In this document: one piece after another, positions 24,501 through 36,500 of the stretch
How positions within the stretch are numbered: position 1 is the stretch's first letter
Layout of the letters: each line of letters starts with the position of its first letter
Assembly (NCBI GenBank): GCA_012934845.2
Contig: WNNJ02001171.1
Location: 1 to 64,000 of the forward strand
Length of the DNA stretch: 64,000 nucleotides
Direction: 5' to 3'
Origin: Pomphorhynchus laevis
Taxonomy: Eukaryota; Acanthocephala; Palaeacanthocephala; Echinorhynchida; Pomphorhynchidae
Notes under the pieces: generated by a model
What the model was told of the DNA's origin: nothing
Databases searched by the model: none
The model's input: only the letters and a program-made list of their open reading frames with translations
Translations under genes and position numbers: made by a program

Positions 24501-27500
24501 TTACAAGCAAATTATAATGAATAAATTTATAAAAGAAATATAATAAATTATAAATAATTAATAATTAAATAAAATTTAAAATAATTAATATTTATATAAA
24601 GTTACAATTTAAAATTATTATTTAAAATAAAAGTCAATTTTATGAATTGACTAATAAATAAAAGACGATGTATTAAAATAAGGATTAGAGGTCATCAGGA
24701 GGAACTGCTATGTCATCAGGTTTCGGCCATAGCAGTGGGGCCAAATACGTGCTAAGGACGTATTTCCTCTGATAAAATTTGATTATATAGTATCTTATTC
24801 GAATACAAAGTATATTATTTATTATCCATTCATAAAAATTTCCCGCTAATGTTTTTAAATTTATTTTTAATATTATTGTGTTGATTTATATATTTTACTA
24901 TTTTCTGCTTGATGTTATTTTTATAGTGACCTAGTTTAAAATATGTACCTATTAAATTATTAAAATGATTTTAAAGAAAGCCAATATCATTACATATTGT
25001 TGCAATTCTTAAAATTTCGTTATTTAATGTATTATATTTTATATTATATGGTATGCATGAATGCTCATGCACAAATATGTTTCTTGTAAATTTAAATATG
25101 TCATCTTTAAAATTTAAATCTTTATTGTTCAGTTATCAAAGATAAATGAACAATAAATAATATACAGTGTATTAGAATTCAGATTAGATGCCATCAGCAG
25201 AAACTGCTGTTAGAATGTTGGGAACCCATTCATCAACCCAACATAACAGTGAGACCAAATATAGCCCAATGATATTTTAAAATATGCATATATTAAATTA
25301 TTTTAATGATTTTGAAGAAAGCCAATATCATTACATATTGTTGCAATTCTTAAAATTTCATTATTTAATAAAAAAAAGGATTTATTTTAACGTGGCAAAT
25401 GCGTGCCAGCGCACGTTTACATGACCACAAAAAAACAAGACTGTGAATCAGGTGTCGAGAAGGTGTGAACGGAGGAGGTGTTTGAATGTGATAAAGGAGG
25501 GGGCGCGGCGGACGTCGAGAGGGAGTTGATTCCAGGCGAGTGAGGCGGCGACGAGGAAGGATCGGAGAGCGTAGTTGTTGGAGTAATTAGGAACGTGGAG
25601 TAAGAGGGTATGAAAGGAACGAAGCGATAGCGAGGTGGGGCGAGTATCGTCTAAGAAAGAAAGGTTGATGAACGATGGGGAGCCGACAGCGATGAGACGA
25701 AAGGTAACGAGAAGAAGGCGGAGTTTGATGCGGATGTGGATGGTGGGCCAGGATAGTTGGGCAAAATATGTGGATGTGTGGTCGAAGCGACGGAGACGAA
25801 AGAGCACTCGAACGGCGGTGTTGATTATTCGTTGTAGGGGTAGGATGATGGATTTTGGAGAATTGGCGAAAAGGCTAAGGCAGTAATCGATTTTAGGGAA
25901 AAGAAGCGATGAAAGAAGAGACATACAAGAACGGAAGTCGATAAGGGGGCGGATACGGCGGATATCACGGAGAATTAAGTTAGATTAGCGGACCTTGTCA
26001 CAGACGAAGGGTTTAAGGGAAAGGTGATCATCGAAATGGAAGCCTAAGAAAGTGAGATTGTGGACTATGGGGATGATCGATGAGGCAAAATATACAATGG
26101 GAGGAGATATGTTTGGTTTACGGGGGAGGATCCACATTATTTTGGACTTTTCGGGGTTTAGAACGAGATGGAGATTGGAGAGACGTTTGTAGATAGAAGA
26201 AAGACAGTTGGAGGCAGAAATGCCGATATCGTGTATGCGATGTGCGGGTGCATGAGCATAGATTAGAATGTCATCAGCGTATTGCATGACCTTAAAGGAG
26301 TAAGGTTTGATAAACCCAGATAGATCGTCAAGCAGAAGAGAGAAAAGCAGGGGACCTAGGACTGAACCTTGTGGGACCCCGCTAAAAATATGAATGGGAG
26401 GGGAGAATGATGAATTAGAACAGACGCGAAAGGAACGGTCGGATAGATATGAGGCGAACCATGCTACGGAGGAGGAAGAAAAGCCGTAATCATAACGAAG
26501 GCGAGAAAGGAGGACGGAGTGGTCGACAATGTCGAATGCGGAGGAGAGGTCGAGGTAGATGAGAACACTATATAGAGCCTTGTCTCGAGAAATGAGTAAG
26601 TCGTTGTACACTTTTATGCATGCGATTTCTGTCGAGTGATTAAAGCGGAAAGCGGATTGGAAAGGAGGGTACGGTGATTTCTGTCGAGTGATTAGAGCGG
26701 AAAGCGGATTGGAAAGGAGGGAACAGGGTAATGTATTATATTTTATATTATATGGTATGCATGAATTCACATGCAAAACTAAGTCGCTTATTTACTAAAT
26801 TTCATTAGATTATATTTAATTATGTTTTTTATTTACTAAATTCCATTGGAATTTAATGCGCTGCAAGTTATTATTGTAAAATTTAATATTAGTTTGTTGT
26901 TGCCTGCCTTAATTCAATTTCTTAAATATTTTATATTCGTTATTTGTTTTGTTTTAGCATTAGTAGTGTATTATTCGTGTATTTTATGTTCGATTTATTA
27001 AAAATTTGAGCATATATTAAAAATTGTTTCCTAGTCATTTCAGCAGAGAGCTAACGATCAATTGTCTGCTGGTAAATAAAACATTCAAATTTTCCTTCTA
27101 TTTTAATAGACTGTTCACTCCATTTAAACATCTTATCCATTTTTTCTCATATAATAATATAATTATAAAATTATAATTATATTATTATAATTATATAATT
27201 ATAATTATATTATAATTATATTATATATTATAATTATATATTATAATTATATATTATATTATATACTATATATTATAATTATATATTATGGATATAATTA
27301 TATTTGTAGAAATGAAATTATGGCTATATGTATTATTATTTATTCAAATCATACAAGCAAGATATACCAAGCCATAACAATTGATGATATAGATCATGAT
27401 GTTTTATTTAAATAGCGGCTTCCTTATTTTATAATTCAAAATAAGTTATATCTTGTAAGTTACAGTTTAATCCTGAATATGATCAAAATAAAATCTACAG

Positions 27501-30500
27501 AAGCTTAACATGCAAGCAGATAGAATATATTAAATGATACAAACGGTTACATTAACTTACGACACCTTCAGGAAATATATGCACCCATTTACAGTTGTTG
27601 AGCATGTCTAATGCAAAATCCATAACGGGTTGATAAATTCCATGCCCTCTAACAATTGGCAGTATTTTTCCCGAGTGAAAAAACATGGTGTGTAAGTTTG
27701 ATTTAAACATAACATCATGAGCTCCTAATCCCCATCGCATCTGATCACGGCGGATAATATCTCTCAATGACAATAGCGCTCCTAAATAACAGATTAACAT
27801 AAAATACTATTGATTCAATAAATGAATTTGAAAATAATGAAAATTACAAATAAACAATATTAATCTTTAAAGTTGTAAATGCTACATGATTATTGAAACA
27901 TCAAGTATGAACGTATGTCGTTTAAATACAAAGGGATAAAATTAATGTGTGAATAATTTAACAAAGTAATTAAAACATATGAATTGGGCATGTAATATTA
28001 ATTTAATTGATTATCTGATGTGATGGAAATTGTTAAATAATGAAAACATTACAATAAACGCTAAGTGGCGATAAGGTTTGTTAAAAAAGGGCTTTATTAA
28101 GCCCTTTCAGTAATTGTGAAGGCTTTATTAAACATTACAAAGATGATGGGCGTTATCGTCATCATTAGCAATAAGCCGATGCGTACATTTTACATTTAAA
28201 CCATCGTTTCTGTTGGCATGTTTTGCAATCGGTATGCACTGTAATCCATGCCCGAGAATTTTAATCTTTTCTAAGTTTCAATTAAAATAAAATTGTGTAA
28301 ATACTTACAAAAGGGAGTATAAAATGAAATTAAAATGTAAAATATTTTTGATGAATTTTGTGGTGTTCAGTTAGGAAAGTCTTTATATATAATATTATGA
28401 TTGCAAATATAGCTGCTATACATCGATTGCATTATTACATTATTACATTGTTTACCTATAAAAAAGGGATCGTCAAGGCAAGAACAATGATTAGAAACGG
28501 ATATAAGTGGTTTAGGATTCGATCTGCGCTGTTCAAGGATTTTAGAAAGACGATCTTTGTTAGAAATTAGACAACGATTAAATATCGCTAAAATAAAAAA
28601 TAATTATATGCATTAAAACTCTCTTTTTTTATATGGACAGAATAGCAAACGCTTAAATTAAGCAGATAATTCAAATGTAAGACTTACTTTATGTAAAAAT
28701 ATCAGTTATCAATATTATCAATTCACTAAGATGACTTAATAAATCAAGGTAAAAAATCGTATTTACTACGAGTAAGTGACATGAAAAATAAAAACTGTGC
28801 AAGAGAATAAATAAACTTATAAGTTTAAATAAATTCAACTAATTAATAAATTTGTAATTTATTAGTTTTTGGTCATTCAATTTATTGGCCTTGTTAGTTA
28901 ATTACATCAAATATTAAAATTATCAGAGGATCAATTGTATTTCGACGATCTCGCTGTCTGATTGGTCCCTCCATTTCCAAAATTTTCTGCGCCACCATCT
29001 ACATATCGATACTCCTGTTAGAATTCCATTGTGTTCGATTGTTGGTGATGACCAAGTCAACGATCCGCTTAATTTGCCTTTCACATCTAACGAAGTAATG
29101 CGATCTCTATCTCTCATGAAAAATAATAAAGCTACAGGGCCGGACAACTTTTGTGTCGAGCATCTAAAATATACCGTCGATTTTCTTTCAGATTATTGAT
29201 GTAAATTATTCAATGCTTTTCTCTGTGGTTTTCCAATTCCTACGTCTTGGCAAGACGGATTGATAAAAATTCTCTATAAAGGTAAGGGTGATTATAAATC
29301 CTTGGATTCTTATCGAGGCATTGCAATTCTAAATCACTCTTATAAGCTTCTGACACACATGATGCTAATGCGTTTATTGCATTTTTGTGGGCACCTTTTA
29401 CCTGGAGAGCAGTTTGGATTTCGTCAACATCGGTCGACTCTCGATGCATTACAAATTGTGAGACATGAGATCTTAAACTGTTTTAGTAAGCACATTCCAT
29501 TATATGCAATTTTCATAGATTTTAAGCAGGCTTTTGATTTGGTGAATCGTGAACTCTTGCTTAGAAAGCTTAACGAAAAGGCTTCTATTAACGATCAATT
29601 CCTCAACCTTCTGCACTCTGTTCTACAACCTAATCGTCTGAAGATCTTCAATCGTCTGGAATTGTCAGATTCTTTTGTAGCAAACCGAGGTTTTCTGCAA
29701 GGCGACCCTTTGAGCCCGCTGCTGTTTTCTCTATTTATTCTTGATTTACCTGAATATCTTCACGGTTCGGCTCCCGACATTAAATGTGTCCTTTATGCAG
29801 ACGACCTTGTGATATTAACGCAGTCTTTGTCATCAGCTCAAGCGTCTTTGGATGCCTTATCCCGCTATTGCGTCATCCATTAACTAATTGTTAATATTAA
29901 TAAATCTAAGGTTATAAAGTTCAGAAGAGGAGGCCCCTTCGTCGTCGGGATCGTCTTTCTTATAGAACCGATGTTCTGGAGTTCTGTAGTAGTTATTGCT
30001 ACTTAGGTGTCCTACTAACCTCAAAATAGTCGTTCACTAAACATCGTGATAGTAAATTGGCAAGATTAGTCTTGGCTTCCACTTTTGCCAGGAAGTTAGG
30101 TTCTTTGTCCTTCGAAGGAGCACTCTCTTATTTTAAGATTATGTTATTGCCGATTGTTCAGTATGCTTTACGGATAATTTGGCAAGATTTGTCTCAGGTC
30201 AATTTCAAACAAATCGACAAATGTCTTTGGCGTTACTTGAAGCGAGTAATAGGAGTGTCAGCGAAATGTTCTTCATCGCTTGTTGCTACACTTGCTAAGT
30301 TAGAACCTTGTTCGCTTCATTTGTGTAACACAATGAATCTTGGGAGGACCTCTGCTTTTCTCTCTAATCTAGCCTCTTTTTACTTAAAAGTTGCCCTCAT
30401 AAGTCCGCAAGCATATTTAATGTCTGTATACACTCAGCAACAATGGCGTTTTCCCCATTCGTCAAAGAGACCCTTAGTATGGAGAGCATCCATCCATGGA

Positions 30501-33500
30501 TATCACGACAAATTTTGTTGCATCCGAATACCTCTGCACAAATGGTCCTGTCTGTGTATTTGCAGTTTTTGCAAGAATCTTGTAATTCCCTTTTACATGT
30601 ATTTTTCTGCTCTGAATTATCTAAGTTGTCTCTGGTCCGGATTGACTTGATGTGACTGTCGGTTTTATGCTTTTTGTATTTTTGATATTTTTACTCTTTT
30701 TTATCACCTAATGCTGAGAAGCAACGAGGTGTAAATAAATCTCTCTCATTATTATTAATAATAAGAACAAAAACAACGTTTAAGTTCGTGGAAACGTCTA
30801 AGTTCGTATTTTTAAATGAATGCAAGTTCGAGCATGTAAGAACTGTTGGCACATACATTAAACAGTATTTACAAATACAGGCGGATAATCGTGTATGGCA
30901 CATTATCCAAGTTGAACAAAACTTTCAATGAAAACCGTTAAGAGAAAATCTTATTATACATGCTCGCTTTTATTGACTACCAAACCTCCAACTGTTCTAG
31001 AATTCAACGGCAGGTGTGAATTTGATATCACTATCCAGTAAGATATACTTCGAATCCCAATTCAATACACTCGAACAAAACGCCCCCATCTCTATAAAGG
31101 ATAAAGGTTTTTGCAGCATAAACGACAATGGTTGTTCTCTAGTAAGATAAGCTAATTACGAAGACAAAACCTTACGGGACATGCAAAAAAGAATTTAAGA
31201 AAATTCCATTTTATTCTATCAATTTGCTCAAAACTCTGAATAGCCAAATCCTGACAAATATCCGATAACTCATTTGTAACCCTTGTAAATAAACATCATT
31301 TGACAATATTTCATGGATGTAGGATAGTTTGTTGAACGTAAAAGATTGACCGTATTCATACAAGAAACAACCTTACAAACAATTAGATCAAAATGATTAG
31401 TAAAACTCCACATAGAGCACAGATTAAAGCCAAGATGGCAGAATTGCTTACACATTTGCAAATTCATACCGTCACAGGTAAAAACATCATTTAGTGATAA
31501 TCTACCACCCATCGGAATTTTAACACTTTTGTTTTCGCTAAATTAAGCAGCAAACCATTCGCCATACAATACAGTTTGAGCCAAACCAATGCTGAACTCA
31601 TATCGTATATTTTTGACGAATATATAACCAGATCATCTGCATATAAAATACAAAAAGGGTCAGTTTCACTAATATATGCTGGCAGATCATATACAAATAG
31701 ACTGAACAAAAGTAGCCTAAGAGGGTCACCCTGAGGAACGCCCTTAATTTGTTGAAAGTAATCTTAATATTTTATTCCATCAAAGACTCTGACAATGTGG
31801 GAAGAGAGAATCTGATGTAGTACATGTATAATATGATGTATGATATTGTACATGTATGATATGATGTAGTACATGCATGATATATACAAACGGCTTTAAA
31901 GTTTTAGATAGCACTGAATATGTCCAGAGAGATAATCTAGTTGATACAAATATAATAATGCTAAATCAAAATTTATTATTAAATAATAAATAATTATAAA
32001 TAATACACAATTACTATAAGATTTAATACAACTTATATCAAGTAAAAATAAAGAATTGAAATTTAAAATAAAGTCATTTTTATGAATTGACTAATAAATC
32101 ACGTACGATTTATTAGAATAAGTATTAGGAATCATCAGGAGGAATTGCTATGCTATCAGGTTTCGGCCGTTATTCCTCTACCTAACATAGTATCGGGTCC
32201 AAATACATGCTAATGATGTATTTCCTTTTATGAAATTTGATTATCTAGTATCTTATTCTAATAGAAAGCATATTATTCATTATCTATTCACAAAAATTTC
32301 CACTAATGATTTTAAATTTAATTTTTAATATTATTGTGTTGATTTATATATTTTACTATTTTCTGCTTGATGTTATTTTTATAGTAACCTAGTTTAAAAT
32401 ATGTATCTATTAAATTATTTAAATGATTTTGAAGAAAGCCAATATCATTACATATTGTTGCAATTCTTAAAATTTCATTATTTAATGTATTATATTTTAT
32501 ATTATATGGTATGCATGAATGCTCATGCAAAAATATGTTTCTTGTAAATTTAAATATGTCATCTTTACAATATAAATTAATAGTAGTTTTAGTTAATGTT
32601 AATTTAATGTTCATATCTAGATATACACCTTCTTTATCATTAATATTGGTTTTGTTAAGAATAAGGCTTTCTGGATAAATTTGTTCGCTAATTGAATAAA
32701 AATTATTAGAATTAAATACACATATATCATCAATGTATCGAAACATATATTTCATATATTTATATTATTTAGATTTAGTTTTTACACAGTTATGAACAAA
32801 TTCATATTCTATAAAGCTTAAAAACAAGTCAGCTATAATTGGGCTACTATTACCACCCATTGGAACACCTTTTACTTGTCTAAATATAGATGTCCCTACT
32901 TTTAAATAATTTTGATTTATCAAAATATTTAAGGATTCTATTAATTTAATTTTATCCATATATTTATATTTATTTGATGGTTTAATTTTTGTTAGATAGG
33001 CGTTATAATTATTATAACATATATATGTATATCTTTTTCCGAATATAAGATTAATTAATTTTACTAACGCTTCTTTAATATCTACTAAATCTAGATTTGT
33101 ATAAAGCGTACTAAAATCGTATGTATTTATATTTTGAAAATTTATTCCTTTTGTCTGTTCTAAAAATTCTTTTGTAGAATTAATACTTAAATAATACAAT
33201 TTATATGTTTAATACTGAAATATTCAAATAAATTAAAATAAATTAAAATAAATTAAATAAATGTTTTTCAATTTTATAAAAAATAAGCTTGATAGCTATA
33301 TTGTTCATACGGAATAAGATAATTTTGTGAAATAACCATTGAAATTGTGTTTTATATATCTTTCGATCACCTTAATATATTTTTTAAACGTGTTTTTATT
33401 ACTTTAATTAAAGTTTACTTTAGTAAATGCTTTTCATAAAAGGTAAATTGTTGCAATTAAAGCAAATTGCTAGTAAGAAAGATGAGAATTTACAAAAACC

Positions 33501-36500
33501 ACAATAATTATTGGAACTGGATCAAAGAAAAGAGATTTTTTTGATATTTCGCTAACTTCTATTAGCAGAAGATGCTAACAGAAATTAGCGAAATGTCAAA
33601 TGAAATTTTACTCTTTTCTTTGATCCAGCTCCAATAATTATTAAACATGTTCTTCAACGTGTTAAAACCACAATAAATCATAAAATCGAGACGAAATAAG
33701 TATTTTGCAAATATGCATAATATCGTGGGTGCTCAAGGAATGGGAGCAATTTGAGAAGCGATAACTAGATTACGTCCATCCACAGATAAATATCGCGGAC
33801 CAAAATTGTTCTTTGCATTATATGACAGTAGGAGTTTAGAGTTAAATGCCCATATGCCCAAGTACAGATATAGTTATTTACTATAGTAATATAGTTATTT
33901 ACTATACTACTGCCAATACGTTAGTAATTATTCACTTAATAATGGGCCAGCAAAAGGAATCTTTATATACTATTGATCGTAAACTACTCATTCCGATAAA
34001 TGCCTGAAATTTAGTTTATTTGCGTTACAATACTTATAGCATATGTACATAATATCTTTCTAAATGTAGAATAAATTAATTTTTTTAACTATTTTTGATA
34101 ATCACATATATCGTCGGAAATACATTTTTGGCATGTATTTAACCATATCGTTATGCTGGGTTGAGGAATAATGGCAAAAACATGATAACATGACAATTCA
34201 TTATGATCATTTTTCTAATCCATATAACGTTATCTATTAATCATTTCAGAAAAACGCTGGGTAATATAACTATTTTAAAGATTAAAATAATTCCATTTTT
34301 AAAGTTAATTATTGAACAAAATATGTTGCTTCAGTCAAGTTATCATTTGTCCATTAATATCTTTGTTCACTATTTTAATTTTGTAAATATATTTATTTGA
34401 CACCCTTTACCCTTATCAAGCTGGTGTGGCTTCGCCTAATGGTATGGAAAGTATCATTCACCAAGTTAAACGCCTTCACATAGAAAAAACCGATGACGCT
34501 GATTGGGTATGGTTGAAGGTCGATGTTAAGAATGCCTTTAACACTTTGAGACGCGAAGCCCTCATTCACGCTGTGGACAATCTTTTTCCTGATTGCGCGC
34601 CCTTGGTTAGATGGTGTTACGAACGGTCATCGTTCCTACGGTTGGTCGGTCAGAACCCTTTACAATCTTAATGCGGCGTGCATCAGGGTGATCCACCTGG
34701 ACCAATATTATTCTCATTAGCTATTCAGCCGATTATAAAACAACTTAACCTGACCCCCGGTATTCAATTCAACCGATGGTATTTAGACGACGGGATCATC
34801 GGTGGAACCGTTCAATCCAAAGCCAAGGTGTTGGCTCTTTTATCGGATGCCTTCGATCGTCTAGGCATAAAGCTAAACTGGCAGAAAACAGAGATAATCG
34901 GCAGTCTGGAAGCCATAAGAACAGTGCAGTCTAATTTTTCTGAAACAATGACATTGAATGATTCTACGAACTTCACTTTACTGGGAACGCCAATTGGTAG
35001 CGAGGATTTTTGTGCTTCACACCTTACATGTGAAGTTTTGCCGGGCATTATCAGAGACCTCGAGACTTTAGCTGAGATTCGGGACCCACAGGTCGCGTAT
35101 CTCCTTCTGCGGTATTGCGCTTCTGCTTCTCGAGTGAGCAAGTTTTTGCGAACGGTAAATCCTTATTCATTTTCCGTTTTGAGTCACCTTGACGATGCAA
35201 TTGCCAATGCACTGTGCGAAATAATCGGTATTTCATTGGACAGGCGCACGCGATCTCAAGCAACATTGCCTTTGCGAATGGGCGGCCTTGGTCTTCGGGA
35301 TTGCCTTAAGCATGCAACAGTGGCTTTCGTAGCGAGCATCGCAAATGTCGCTAAGAGTTTGAGACTTGACCCATTAGATTTTCCAAGTTTCTCTTCGACG
35401 CTTCAGTCCCTGGCCATCAGTTACCCAAACGTCTTTGATACAGACATCCCATCGGCCAGTGTTCCCAGCCAAGCTAGGTTAAGCTCAGCAATTGATAAGG
35501 AGCGTCTCTTTAAACTAATAGAGGTGTCAAGCACGTTTGATGCTGCCCGTTTTTTATCCATAGGACATTCTATTTCACAAAGATCCGTCAGAAGCAGTTG
35601 ATTTTGCTGTCGCCGACCCGCAGCAATCTTTGTACCTGCCGCGTTCAAGTAAGGAAGCTTCCTATGCTGCAGAAGACTATGCTAGTCGTGTCAAGATACG
35701 AAAATATAGACAAAAAATGAAGGAAAACGGCTACATTTTCACACCGGCCGATGTTGAAACATACGGAGGGTGGAACGCAGACGGAGAACGACTAATCCGC
35801 AGAATAGCGCGGTATCTCATCGCTCGCCGCAATACCACGTACCCAAATGCCGCTCGAGATCTTTTTCAGCGAATATCTGTGGTGTTGATGCGAGAAAATG
35901 CGGAAGCTCTTCTCAAGAGCCTTCCAGAAAACGAAGACTACTTTGGCCAGATGCCTAGCCAAGACCCGAAGATCCGATGGACGTCAAGCCAGGGCTCAGA
36001 GATTATATCCCCATCATTCGATCGGTTAAAATCGGAGCGGGTTAATAACATATCGTTTGACAATCAAGGCGACAGGCTTATCAACGAACAGAGAGAAATA
36101 GGAGCATTAAGCACAGAAGAGGCAATGCCCGATATGTTCGACGTATGGCAACCTTCGACGAAACAAATTACATCAATGATGATTTGGATGCAGTCTATTC
36201 AGGCGCACATTCTTTGAGTCTGACGAGGATGATGTCGCAAACCAAAAACTACGCAGACTATCTTATTATCGGCGGGGTGCAAGTTCTGTCTCAGCGATTA
36301 ACGTGATTAATACCAACGATCCGAATTCGAAGATTTTGATGGTGTCGCGTGACACAACGCTTCCTTTTCATAGGTCAATGTTGCGAAGGAATATGGGGAG
36401 TGCACCATCGAGCAACTGGACACAACGAAATTCAAAAGGGCAGGTGACAAGGAAATCAGCTTTTATACCGTTGACAAGGATGCTTTTACTTCAGAATAAC

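Noticed and set aside
27150-27300. CRISPR-like or replication-origin-like periodicity
   Set aside because: It is simple AT-rich repetition without spacers; the genome is eukaryotic.
28081-28240. A possible FLYWCH-like zinc-finger fragment on the minus strand
   Set aside because: The Cys/His spacing does not hold in one frame, stops intervene, and the segment lies inside a tafazzin intron with no supporting context.
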